Positions 26,657 through 35,640 of a DNA stretch of 64,000 bases are shown here, piece by piece. The position numbers and the translations under genes were made by a program. This DNA comes from Uliginosibacterium aquaticum (GTDB lineage Bacteria > Pseudomonadota > Gammaproteobacteria > Burkholderiales > Rhodocyclaceae). The number at the start of each line of letters is the position of its first letter. Position 1 is the stretch's first letter. Below the pieces are notes generated by a model. That model made no database searches. It was not told the DNA's origin and saw only the letters and a list, made by a program, of their open reading frames with translations. The stretch lies in the NCBI RefSeq assembly GCF_012972705.2, contig NZ_JABCSC020000002.1:776324-840323 (forward strand), in the 5' to 3' direction.

Positions 26657-29110
26657 TCAGTTTCTCCGCGCGATACGCAAAGCATTCAGTACGACGAGCA
26701 AGGAACTACCTCCCATGCCAATCCCCGCCATCCAGGGCGTAACCCAACCCAGCGCAGCGGCCGGAATGGCCAGAAGATTGTAGGCAAAGGCCCAGATAAG
26801 ATTTTCGCGGATAATCGCCTGCGTCTTGCGCGCAATCTGTCGCCCGAGCAGCAAACGCTCAAGGTCGTCTCCCAGCAGAACTAAATCCGCCTGATTTCGC
26901 GCCAGCTCCGTCCCACCTGCCATAGCGATTGACACCTGAGCCTGCGCCAGAACCGGCGCATCGTTGATACCGTCTCCCACCATTGCCACGATTTTCCCTT
27001 GCGCTTGCAAGGCAGTCAGTTGGGCGTACTTGCCTTCAGGCAAAAGCTCAGCACGCGCATCCTCTACTCCCAGGCGATCGGCCAACGCACGTACCGGCAA
27101 ACGGCCATCGCCACTGAAAATGCTTATTCCACAGCCTTCTGCTCGCAAACCTGAGATAAGTGCTGACGCAGCCCCACGCACGCTGTCTGCCAGAACGAAC
27201 ATCGCCAACCAAGCACCTTCCCGCGCTAGAAAAACTACGCTGTCACCTTGTGCCGACACAAAACTGACGGGTAAAGCCTGCACAGCCAACTCCGCAACAA
27301 AATCCTCCCGCCCCAATGCCAGACGCACCCCCTTCACCTGTCCAAGCACCCCTTGTCCAGGATGAATGCGAACCTCATCAGCTATCGGCACCTCAGCCTT
27401 TGGCCCGGCATCAACCAGAGCACGCGCCACGGCATGCTCCGAATGGAGTTCCAGCGCCGTAGCCAGAGCCAGCACAGACTCCCGACTCTCGCCTTCCACG
27501 CAAGCAACATTCACCAGCCGCAACCGCCCCGTCGTCAGTGTTCCCGTCTTGTCGAACACGAAATGATTTGCCCGAGCCAAAGTCTCAATGGCATGCCCAC
27601 GCGTCACCAACAATCCAGCACGAGCCAGTGCGTCAGTTGCTACAGTCAGCGCCACCGGTGTTGCCAGCGATAAAGCGCACGGGCAACTCACCACCAGAAC
27701 GGCAACACAAATCGACAAAGCACGAGCAGGCTCAGACCACCACCAATAGACTCCGACCCCAGCCGCCAGAACCAGCAGCAGCACCGTAAAAACCAGCGAA
27801 ACCCTGTCCGCCTGCGCCACGATCCGCGGGCGCTCAGCACTTGCCCGCTCCATCAAGCGACGAATCGTCGCCAACCGGGTAGCCTCCCCCACTTGCTGCG
27901 CCTCAATTTCCAGCGCCCCCGTACCGTTCAGGCTCCCCCCCAGCACCCGCGAGCCCTGCTGCTTCGCCACAGGAAGGCTCTCGCCGGTCAACCAGGCCTC
28001 ATTCACCTCACTGACGCCTGCGCGCACAACTCCGTCCGCCACAATGGTTTCACCAGGACGCACCAACAAAACATCCCCGACCGCCAGACTCGACACGGCC
28101 ACCTGCTCTTCTACAACACCATCAGCGCTCAATCGACGGGCAAACACAGGCAGCAAACGCCCAAGCGTTTCGGCACCACGCGTGGCTCGCTGCCGGGCCA
28201 GCATCTCCAAGTAGCGTGCGCCCAGTAAAAAGAACACAAACATCGTGACTGAGTCGAAATAGACCTCGCCCGCGCCACGGAGTGTGGCCCACACACTCGC
28301 CACAAAAGCCGCCCCCACTCCCAACGCTACCGGCACATCCATGCCCAGTCTGAGCAAACGAAGGTCGCGCCAAGCACGCGAGAAGAAAGGCGCCGCCGAA
28401 TACAGCACCACCGGCAAGGTCAACACCATGCTCGCCCAACGCATCAAACCGCCAGCTACCACGCTGATATCGCCCTCAGCCGCGATATAGGCAGGAAAGG
28501 CATACATCATCACCTGCATCATCCCGAAGCCAGCCACAAAGAGCCGCCACAGGGCAGTACGCCGCTCCTTCTGAGCCAGTAGCTCAGAGCGCTGTGGGTC
28601 ATAGGGATGGGCGCGATAGCCAATTGCCGCCACGGCAGCCAGAATCTGCGAGAGTCGTACATCTTCCTCGCGCCAGCGGATGCGCGCACGCCGCGTCGCG
28701 TAATTCACCTGTACAGCAACAACACCAGACAGCGTCGCCAAATGTCGCTCATTGAGCCAGACGCAAGCAGCACATGTGATGCCCTCCAGAATCAGATCAG
28801 CCTCACGCTCCCCACCAGCCAAAGGCCGCACAAAGGCCTGCTGAAACTCGGGATGGTCAAACAGCCCCAACTCCGCCAACGCTGGCGGTAAAACCACCTC
28901 ACCACGATCCGGAAAAGCCTGTCGATGCTGGTAGTAATCGGCCAGCCCGCCCGTCACGATCGCCTCGCACACCGCCTGGCAGCCGGCGCAGCACATCTGT
29001 CTCGGGATTCCCTCCACTGGAACAAACAGCACTGTTCCTGCGGGCACAGGCTGGCCACAATGGAAGCAGACTATCCCGGCAGAAGAGCTTGTAGAAAGGG
29101 CGGAAGGCAC
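26657..29110 (-). CDS. ccoI: Copper-translocating P-type ATPase CcoI (FixI)
   Basis: This P1B-type ATPase exports Cu(I) for assembly of the cbb3 CuB centre. The roughly 817-aa protein has an N-terminal Cys-rich region (CFHCGQPVPAG and CCAGCQAVCEAI), an HMA-like domain with ITCAACVWLNE, and eight helices including the ion-path motif SCPCALSLATPVAL. The DKTGTLTTG phosphorylation site and the GDGINDAPVLAQA hinge are also present. The start is placed at GTG 29110; a longer TTG reading (29176) runs into the terminator of tRNA-Thr and is not supported. It is followed directly by ccoS. Confidence 0.9.
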   Translation of the reverse strand: MPSALSTSSSAGIVCFHCGQPVPAGTVLFVPVEGIPRQMCCAGCQAVCEAIVTGGLADYYQHRQAFPDRGEVVLPPALAELGLFDHPEFQQAFVRPLAGGEREADLILEGITCAACVWLNERHLATLSGVVAVQVNYATRRARIRWREEDVRLSQILAAVAAIGYRAHPYDPQRSELLAQKERRTALWRLFVAGFGMMQVMMYAFPAYIAAEGDISVVAGGLMRWASMVLTLPVVLYSAAPFFSRAWRDLRLLRLGMDVPVALGVGAAFVASVWATLRGAGEVYFDSVTMFVFFLLGARYLEMLARQRATRGAETLGRLLPVFARRLSADGVVEEQVAVSSLAVGDVLLVRPGETIVADGVVRAGVSEVNEAWLTGESLPVAKQQGSRVLGGSLNGTGALEIEAQQVGEATRLATIRRLMERASAERPRIVAQADRVSLVFTVLLLVLAAGVGVYWWWSEPARALSICVAVLVVSCPCALSLATPVALTVATDALARAGLLVTRGHAIETLARANHFVFDKTGTLTTGRLRLVNVACVEGESRESVLALATALELHSEHAVARALVDAGPKAEVPIADEVRIHPGQGVLGQVKGVRLALGREDFVAELAVQALPVSFVSAQGDSVVFLAREGAWLAMFVLADSVRGAASALISGLRAEGCGISIFSGDGRLPVRALADRLGVEDARAELLPEGKYAQLTALQAQGKIVAMVGDGINDAPVLAQAQVSIAMAGGTELARNQADLVLLGDDLERLLLGRQIARKTQAIIRENLIWAFAYNLLAIPAAALGWVTPWMAGIGMGGSSLLVVLNALRIARRN

Positions 29111-29176
29111 GATCGGGCGGATCCAAAGAGAGCTGCGGCCGCCGATTCTATCCTGCAGGCACAGCGAGCCCAGCAA

Positions 29177-29210
29177 ACAAAAAAGGCCGCTCCTGATGGA
29201 GCGGCCTTTT
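29177..29210 (-). terminator. Terminator of tRNA-Thr
   Basis: A 13-bp inverted repeat centred on a TGAT loop (29181-29210) has T-rich flanks on both strands. On the minus strand it ends the tRNA transcript about 10 bp after the CCA. Confidence 0.8.
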
Positions 29211-29219
29211 CGGCGGAAC

Positions 29220-29295
<76 letters not shown>

Positions 29296-29388
29296 GAAGG
29301 ACGCGGATTGTATGCGAACAACCGAGATTGCTCAACCACCTTAGACACAGATCCACCCGTCCGAAACATACGCCCCTTTGTCGCGATT

Positions 29389-29412
29389 TTGTTGAATTTA
29401 CCATTTCAACAA
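29389..29412. promoter_or_regulatory. Inverted repeat upstream of pilY1
   Basis: A perfect 8-bp inverted repeat TTGTTGAA-N8-TTCAACAA lies 87-110 bp before the pilY1 start. The symmetry and position suit a regulator's operator. The regulator is unknown; no clear sigma54 (-24/-12) element for PilR was found next to it. Confidence 0.4.
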
Positions 29413-29498
29413 CCAAGACTCAGGCAATCTTAAGTAAGCCATGTCATGCAGCAACTGCAATGCTAGGCACAAACGCAATACCAGACAGCGAGGTCGCC

Positions 29499-32400
29499 AT
29501 GAAGCGCGCACAGTTCAAGCTCAGCACCCTATCTCTCTCCATCGCACTGGCCTTCCCGGCAACCTTTGGGGCTCGTCTTGCACAAGGATCTGAGTTTTAT
29601 CCTGCGCTGCCTCCAACCCTATCGAACTCGGTCACTCCCAACGTACTGCTCTACATCGACACTTCTGGGAGCATGGGGCAAGACAGCAACAACAAGTGGG
29701 TACAAACCAGCAAGTGCAACCCTGACACCCAATCTGGCGGCTACAACAAATGCATCAACGACAACATTAAAGGCTTTCGCGACGCTGTTGACAGTGAAAC
29801 CGTGTCTCCAGATACAAAGATGAATATTGCAAAACGGGTTGCCAGGAATGTTGTCGCCAACAACCCGGGCGTGCGCTTTGGTTTATTCACTTTTCAGGAC
29901 GAAAAACTCAACGCCAGCAATGCAACTCGCGGCGTCGGCGCTAAGCTGCGAGCTCCAGTTGCTGATATGACGGATACGAACAAGGCAACTCTCAATACTG
30001 CCATCAGCAATATGTGGGCACGCACGTCCACTCCACTCGGTGAAGGTCTTACGGAAATCACGCGTTACTTCAAGGGGGAGACATCTCTCTACAACACTTG
30101 GAGTGGAAGTTACACAAGCCCAATCCAGTATCGCTGCCAGAAAAATTTTGTGCTTGTCATTACTGACGGCATGGCAACTGATGAAGACACTCTCCCCGGT
30201 GCAGGACTCTCCGCGCTGTCTTATACCGCCCGAAAAAGTAATGGTGATGCTGTCAGCAAAAATTTCTCTATCTGCAAAAGTGCCGACACTGCAGCCGACG
30301 ACGGGCTGACCGTCACCTGCCCTGCAACATTGGAAGGCTCCACAGGAACCCCAGGCTTCGACGACGATACGAGCAAGGATTACAACTGGTTTCGTGCTAT
30401 CAGGGACGTTGCAAAGTATGCCTATATTTCGGATCTAAAAGTCGGCGGAACAGACGGCGACAGTAAATCCTATGACGATCCTAAGTTCATTAAGCAGAAT
30501 TTGATTACCTACACGGTCGGTTTCTCCGTAGACAACCCTGTATTGGCTGCTGCAGCTACCGTTGGAGGCGGGAAATCCTACAAACCGACGGACGAAGCGA
30601 CCTTAAATGCCGCTTTGACGAATGCAATCAATGACATCGTAGCCTCGGTTTCAAATGCGGGCGGCGTAGCCACGCGCAGTGAGGTGGCTTATGCCAGCAA
30701 CGTCGCAATTCAGCCTGTATTTAATCCGCAAGGCTGGTATGGCGAATTACGCTGCAAAAACCTAGACAAGAGTGGAACGATCACAGGAGACTGCAGCACG
30801 CCGAAAGCTATTATTCCGGCCGCTGCATCACGCAAAATCTACACAAGCCAAGTCACATCCAGCGCAACATCTACTTTCGATTTTACTTCTGCAAATCTTG
30901 GTTTGATGAGCACCAGTCAGCAGGCGGGCTTGGGCGCTGACGCCACAGAACGCCAAAACACGATCAAATGGATTCGTGGCGAAGACGTAACAGGCCTGAG
31001 AAGCCGTCCCAACGGAAAACTGGGGGACATGGTCGACGCGCAGCCCACCATCATCGCGCAATCGTCCGGTTTTACTACTGACCCCACCTACGCCCAGTTC
31101 AAAACAGACACCGCCTCGCGCAACCTTGTGCTGGTCGGAGCCAACGACGGGATGATGCACGCTTTCGACATCGGCACGATGACCGAATTGATGGGTTATG
31201 TGCCGCATGCGGTGTATCGCAATCTTAAGTCTTTGCCAAAAACCGATTACGGGCAGGCAACTGGCACGCCTCACGCATTTTTCGTAAATGGCAGCTCACG
31301 GCGCGAAGACGTCAACTTCCCAACCACCTCTGCAGATGGGAAGACCACTACTTCCAACTGGAGAACCATTCTTGCTGGCGGGCTTGGTCAGGGCGGACAA
31401 GGGTATTACGCTCTGGATGTAACGTCTTCGAGCACTCTGACTGGCGGAGCTGCTAGCGCCGTGAAATGGGAATGGAACGACCAGCGCGATGCTCAAATCG
31501 GCTATAGCTTCAGCACACCGATTATCTACAACGTACGCACCTCGGCGACAACAGCAACACCAGCCATCATTTTCAGCAATGGCTACGAAAGCGACTTCGA
31601 TGACACAGGTAGCAATGGTGGCGGCCAGAAGACAAGCAGCAAAGGCTCTGCCTTATTCATCGTAAATGCCAACACTGGCGCCTTGATCAAAAAAATTGAA
31701 GTCAAAAATGGCACGACAGAGCTTGGCAGTGGTTTGTCTAGCCCAGCGGGCTGGGATTACGACAGTGATGGGATCATCGACTACGTTTATGCAGGCGATC
31801 TCAATGGCAAGGTGTGGCGTTTTGATCTGACAAGTTCAAGTACATCAGCTTTTTCAGTTTCCACCACCCCGCTTTTTGACGCAGGCACCACGCAGCCGAT
31901 TGTGCAGCGCCCAGGACTTTTCCCGACCGGCACTGATGGTGAAGTGATGGTAATTTTTGGTAGTGGCAAGCTTTTGCTCGACACGGATAGAACCGACACC
32001 AGAACGCAAACTCTTTACGGTGTAGTCGATAACTTCAAGAGCGCAGTTAGCACCGCAGCAAAGTCCAGCCTCGTGGCACAAACCATTGATAGCACCTACA
32101 CAATGAGCGCGGCTGGAAAACGTGCGGGCACCTATCGCAAGATGTCAGCCAATACGGTGGATCTCGGCGTTAAACGTGGCTGGTACATTGATCTTCCTGG
32201 CGGAGAGCGCCTCGTTACCTCACCGATGGTGTATGCGGACAAAGCGCTTTTTGGAACCGGCAGCGTGCAGTCTGGAGAAGTTTGCACTCCAGGAGGAAAG
32301 GGCTGGATCATGGGCCTCAACCCGCTCACAGGCTCCACTCCGAAGAGCCGCACCGGTCGTGAATACAGCTTCGTGGATATTGATGGAGATGACAAATCCA

Positions 32401-32729
32401 CAACTGCGGACCAGATCCCCTTCACAAGCGGCAATGCCTATGCGGGCGGGTTTGATCGCAGCGGCATGCCCACAGAACTCACTTTCGTAGCGGATCAAAG
32501 CGCAGTCGTTGAACTCACTACAGACGGAGCTTACGGCTCAGAGGGCAGCAAGATAGCCCTCCGTGAAGTCAACTCAATGGCTGTGTATCGCGCAGCTAAG
32601 TATTACTCATCCGGAAAAGGTGTCGTACTAAGCGGCACGATCGGTACCGACACCATCGATCGTGACCGGATGCTAGGTCCAGCCTCCGGCGTCCGCGTTG
32701 AAACTGGCACATGGAAGGAACTCAAGTGA
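29499..32729 (+). CDS. pilY1: Type IV pilus tip adhesin/assembly factor PilY1
   Basis: A 1076-aa exported protein. After the signal peptide (about 1-29), a von Willebrand A domain has a MIDAS motif in YIDTSGSMGQ. The C-terminal part is the PilY1 beta-propeller, with VLVGANDGMMHAFD and the calcium-binding loop DYDSDGIIDYVYAGDLNGKVWRFDL-type segment. PilY1 sits at the pilus tip, primes assembly with the minor pilins and regulates retraction through Ca2+. The start ATG 29499 (MKRAQFKLS) has GAGG 7 nt upstream; upstream in-frame codons back to 29328 lack one. It is the first gene of a six-gene minor-pilin operon. Confidence 0.9.
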   Translation: MKRAQFKLSTLSLSIALAFPATFGARLAQGSEFYPALPPTLSNSVTPNVLLYIDTSGSMGQDSNNKWVQTSKCNPDTQSGGYNKCINDNIKGFRDAVDSETVSPDTKMNIAKRVARNVVANNPGVRFGLFTFQDEKLNASNATRGVGAKLRAPVADMTDTNKATLNTAISNMWARTSTPLGEGLTEITRYFKGETSLYNTWSGSYTSPIQYRCQKNFVLVITDGMATDEDTLPGAGLSALSYTARKSNGDAVSKNFSICKSADTAADDGLTVTCPATLEGSTGTPGFDDDTSKDYNWFRAIRDVAKYAYISDLKVGGTDGDSKSYDDPKFIKQNLITYTVGFSVDNPVLAAAATVGGGKSYKPTDEATLNAALTNAINDIVASVSNAGGVATRSEVAYASNVAIQPVFNPQGWYGELRCKNLDKSGTITGDCSTPKAIIPAAASRKIYTSQVTSSATSTFDFTSANLGLMSTSQQAGLGADATERQNTIKWIRGEDVTGLRSRPNGKLGDMVDAQPTIIAQSSGFTTDPTYAQFKTDTASRNLVLVGANDGMMHAFDIGTMTELMGYVPHAVYRNLKSLPKTDYGQATGTPHAFFVNGSSRREDVNFPTTSADGKTTTSNWRTILAGGLGQGGQGYYALDVTSSSTLTGGAASAVKWEWNDQRDAQIGYSFSTPIIYNVRTSATTATPAIIFSNGYESDFDDTGSNGGGQKTSSKGSALFIVNANTGALIKKIEVKNGTTELGSGLSSPAGWDYDSDGIIDYVYAGDLNGKVWRFDLTSSSTSAFSVSTTPLFDAGTTQPIVQRPGLFPTGTDGEVMVIFGSGKLLLDTDRTDTRTQTLYGVVDNFKSAVSTAAKSSLVAQTIDSTYTMSAAGKRAGTYRKMSANTVDLGVKRGWYIDLPGGERLVTSPMVYADKALFGTGSVQSGEVCTPGGKGWIMGLNPLTGSTPKSRTGREYSFVDIDGDDKSTTADQIPFTSGNAYAGGFDRSGMPTELTFVADQSAVVELTTDGAYGSEGSKIALREVNSMAVYRAAKYYSSGKGVVLSGTIGTDTIDRDRMLGPASGVRVETGTWKELK

Positions 32730-33241
32730 GGGTTTTCTGCAATCCCCTTTCAGAGGAACCCAAGGGCTTCAGCCTCATAGAATTGATGGTTACGCTCGCG
32801 CTGATGGCCGTATTGGCCTCCTTAGCGGCTCCAAGCATGATGGATATGGTGCGCGATTCAAGACTATCAGCTCAGTCGGATGCGCTGGTGACCGCTCTGA
32901 ATCTTGCTCGGCAAGAAGCTGTGCAGCAACGCAAGGTCGTCAAGCTGTGTCCAGCAAACAGTTCGAACACGGACTCTGCTTTAGCAGCATGCTCGACTAC
33001 AGCCTCTTGGGACAACGGCTGGTTGATCGCAGAAGGGAACAACATCCTGAAACGCATACCGACCGGCTCGGGCGTCAGCGTCACCAACTCAGACACGAAG
33101 GTCGAATACTCAGCCACGCTGGGTAGCGTTACGGCGGTAAGCACTTTCACTCTGTGCATCAGCGGCCGTAAGCAACAGACGGTCAGCGTATCTGCCTCCG
33201 GACGAGCCACAAAAGCCATCGGCACAACGACCTGCACATGA
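32726..33241 (+). CDS. fimT: Minor pseudopilin FimT/GspH family
   Basis: A 171-aa class III prepilin. A short leader with the cleavage site EEPKG|FSLIELMVTLALMAVLA is followed by a GspH-like C-terminal domain with paired cysteines (CPANSS...AACS; late CISG...TTCT). The likely start is GTG 32726, which overlaps the pilY1 stop (GTGA) and has AAGGA 6 nt upstream; an ATG at 32711 is possible. FimT has been linked to DNA uptake and pilus priming. Its stop overlaps the pilV start. Confidence 0.85.
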   Translation: MRVFCNPLSEEPKGFSLIELMVTLALMAVLASLAAPSMMDMVRDSRLSAQSDALVTALNLARQEAVQQRKVVKLCPANSSNTDSALAACSTTASWDNGWLIAEGNNILKRIPTGSGVSVTNSDTKVEYSATLGSVTAVSTFTLCISGRKQQTVSVSASGRATKAIGTTTCT

Positions 33242-33774
33242 TGAACAGCAAGGAATACAAAATGTCAGCCCGCCGCTCCCAAGCTGGGGTCACGCTCATC
33301 GAGGTGCTCGTATCAATCACAGTCTTGGTACTGGGATTAGTGGGCCTTGCCGCCCTTCAAGCCAAAACCCTGATGTTGGGTCAGAGCAGCTATTACCGCA
33401 GTATTGCTGCCGATCTCGCTACCAACCTTGGCGAGCGAATTAGAGCCAATCGCTCTCCGTTTCTGGCTGACTCGACCTCAGAAGTCAAACCCGCCACCCC
33501 ACCAGACTTTTCCAAGTGTGTGCAAAACACATCAGACAAAAGCACGGTAACTTGTTCTGCTCAAGACTCAGCAGATCAGGCCTATCGGGTCAGTACGGAA
33601 ATGACTGATTGGAACACACTCCTGCGCTCTCAGTTGCCTGAGGCAACTTATACGCTAACCAGCGCTGCTGGTAATTATGCCGATCATTTTCGCTACACCC
33701 TTACCATCACTTGGCTGGACGACCGTAGCCAATCCAGCAACACCAGCACCAGCTACTCCGTGGTGATCGAATGA
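33238..33774 (+). CDS. pilV: Type IV pilus minor pilin PilV
   Basis: A 178-aa prepilin. A basic leader ends RRSQAG|VTLIEVLVSITVLVLGLVGLAALQAKTL, which matches the PilV signature including GLAALQ. The C-terminal domain has a cysteine pair (SKCV...VTCSA). PilV joins PilW, PilX and FimT/PilE-type minor pilins in the priming complex. The ATG overlaps the fimT stop and the stop overlaps pilW, so translation is coupled. Confidence 0.9.
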   Translation: MMNSKEYKMSARRSQAGVTLIEVLVSITVLVLGLVGLAALQAKTLMLGQSSYYRSIAADLATNLGERIRANRSPFLADSTSEVKPATPPDFSKCVQNTSDKSTVTCSAQDSADQAYRVSTEMTDWNTLLRSQLPEATYTLTSAAGNYADHFRYTLTITWLDDRSQSSNTSTSYSVVIE

Positions 33775-34547
33775 TGAAAAAAAGACAGCCGGGCTTCTCG
33801 CTGATCGAATTGATGGTGGCACTGGTATTGTCAATGCTGGTAGTAATCGCACTTGTACAAATATATATCGGCACCCGCCAAACCAACCGCACGCAAGAAA
33901 TGCAGGCGCGACTCACCGAAGATGGGCGATTTGCTCTGTCCATGCTGCAGCGCTTGATATCCCAGGCGGGTTATCGCCCTCCCAGCGAGGCACTTGCAGC
34001 AGATCGCTTAGCCCCTGATGCAACCACTCCTTCGACAAAATTCGTCCTCAGAACAAAAGGGGATGGCACAAATATTGTCAACTGCAATGGGGCCGCCATC
34101 GCTAGCGGAACTGACACCACACTTACCATTCAATTTGCCAGCAGCAAATTGAGTTGCATTACGAGTGGCACCACACCCGTTACTACTGACTGGATTGCCA
34201 CACAGACGGGAGGCCGCGGTACCGAAGTAGTGGATTTTCAGGTCATGTACGGCATCGATACCGCAGCCGCCCCGAACACACTCGCAGATAACTATCGATG
34301 CGGAGGTGCTGGCGTCAATCGCGACTGTGTCGCAGACAGTTATGTCACCACGCTACCAACAGGCGTCACCAGCGTGCAGATCGTTGCAGTGCAACTTTGC
34401 CTGATTTTGCGTACCGAAATGGCCGACGCAGGCATTAGCAAGGCCTCTGCAGTCAAGGATTGTAGCGGCACCAATATCAGCAACTCCCAGACCGATAGCA
34501 AGCTCTATCGCCAATTCCAGAGCACGGTACTGCTCAGGAATCGCTAG
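33771..34547 (+). CDS. pilW: Type IV pilus minor pilin PilW
   Basis: A 258-aa prepilin with leader MMKKRQPG|FSLIELMVALVLSMLVVIALVQIY and the PilW-typical GRFALSMLQRLISQAGYR helix continuation. The larger C-terminal beta domain has cysteines in IVNCNG, LSCITS and YRCGGAGVNRDC. It overlaps pilV by 4 bp and precedes pilX by 12 bp. Confidence 0.9.
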   Translation: MMKKRQPGFSLIELMVALVLSMLVVIALVQIYIGTRQTNRTQEMQARLTEDGRFALSMLQRLISQAGYRPPSEALAADRLAPDATTPSTKFVLRTKGDGTNIVNCNGAAIASGTDTTLTIQFASSKLSCITSGTTPVTTDWIATQTGGRGTEVVDFQVMYGIDTAAAPNTLADNYRCGGAGVNRDCVADSYVTTLPTGVTSVQIVAVQLCLILRTEMADAGISKASAVKDCSGTNISNSQTDSKLYRQFQSTVLLRNR

Positions 34548-34559
34548 AAAGAAGACACC

Positions 34560-35057
34560 ATGAGCTACTTCGGAAAAAAAGAACAAGGTTTATCACTGAT
34601 CGTATCTTTGGTTTTGCTTCTCGCATTGACCATTCTTGTACTCTCCGCGACCCGCACAGGAACACTTGGTGAACGCATTACAGGCAATCATATGGACCGC
34701 TCGCGAGCGTATCAGGCCGCGGAACAAGCTTTGAGCCAGGCACAGGCAGCACTAACAGCAAACGGAGAAGCATGCATGGGACCATGCACCAGCATCCCTA
34801 ACACCGGTATTGGCGCTGCATCTGCGGCGAACACAGTGCCTTCTGCTTGGTCCGATACGGACTCAAAAGAGGTCACCCTTGCTACAGGCCAAGGAACAAG
34901 TGCCAAATTCGTGATTAATGCACTTACACCCGCTAGCAGTTTCGTTCCTACAGGAAAAGAAAGCTGTCTGCCCTACAGCATCATGGGGAGGGGTCAAGGT
35001 TTGAATTCGAATTCTGTTGTCATCCTGCAGGCGATTTCCTTCGTCTGTCCGATGTAA
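34560..35057 (+). CDS. pilX: Type IV pilus minor pilin PilX
   Basis: A 165-aa protein whose N-terminal KKEQGLSLIVSLVLLLALTILVLSATRTGTLGERITGNHMDRSRAYQAAE-type region matches PilX. The usual G|F-E5 prepilin signature is relaxed (QG|LSLIVS, no Glu at +5), as is common for PilX. It includes the cysteine pair CMGPC and ends VCPM. It lies between pilW and pilE in the operon. Confidence 0.85.
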   Translation: MSYFGKKEQGLSLIVSLVLLLALTILVLSATRTGTLGERITGNHMDRSRAYQAAEQALSQAQAALTANGEACMGPCTSIPNTGIGAASAANTVPSAWSDTDSKEVTLATGQGTSAKFVINALTPASSFVPTGKESCLPYSIMGRGQGLNSNSVVILQAISFVCPM

Positions 35058-35080
35058 TTCCCACTCAGGAACCTTGCATC

Positions 35081-35470
35081 ATGTTTGCCCTAAATCACTC
35101 ACACCGAAGCTCGGGCTTCACTCTGATCGAACTGATGATCACTGTAGCGATTGTTGCGATACTTGCAAGCATCGCCTTGCCATCCTATTCAAGCTACATT
35201 GTCAGTACACGACGTGCCGACGCCCAACGCGCCGCAACCGAGTATGCCCAAAGCTTGGAGCGCTATTACTCAACAAACGGAAAATACAACTCAAGCGGCA
35301 CAACTTGTGGCGTATCAGGCCCTAGTCATGACTTTTACACGATTGCGGGAGCCTGTAATGCAAATGATTTCACTGTCACCGCCACCCCAAAAACCGGTAC
35401 AAGTCAGGCAAACGATGGAAATCAAACGCTGACCAATACCGGCGCACGCACAGGCAACTGGAAGAAATAG
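35081..35470 (+). CDS. pilE: PilE-type minor/type IVa pilin
   Basis: A 129-aa prepilin with an 11-residue leader HRSSG|FTLIELMITVAIVAILASIALPSY and the pilin-typical YSSYIVSTRRADAQ continuation. The C-terminal part is small, with the cysteine pair TTCG...GACN. In minor-pilin operons of this order the last gene is usually called pilE and belongs to the minor pilins rather than the major subunit. A strong terminator follows. Confidence 0.85.
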   Translation: MFALNHSHRSSGFTLIELMITVAIVAILASIALPSYSSYIVSTRRADAQRAATEYAQSLERYYSTNGKYNSSGTTCGVSGPSHDFYTIAGACNANDFTVTATPKTGTSQANDGNQTLTNTGARTGNWKK

Positions 35471-35495
35471 CCTTTGGCCGTGAGGAATGCAGACC

Positions 35496-35522
35496 AAGCC
35501 CGCTATTAGCGGGCTTTTTTCT
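35496..35522 (+). terminator. Rho-independent terminator of the pilY1-pilE operon
   Basis: A 9-bp stem AAGCCCGCT/AGCGGGCTT with a three-base loop is followed by a T-run, 26 bp after the pilE stop. Confidence 0.88.
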
Positions 35523-35640
35523 GGGGAAAGCGTGATTGTCAGACATGACACCCAATCGATAGTGGTAATTCCGCCCTTGCTCCATCGATTAGCTCGCTCC
35601 TACACTGCAGTGCAACATCCCTCCTGCAGGAGCTTCACAC

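Noticed and set aside
35554..35590. AATCGAT / ATCGATT inverted pair upstream of aceB
   Set aside because: Half-sites are 7 bp with a 23-bp gap and resemble no known regulator site; chance is likely.
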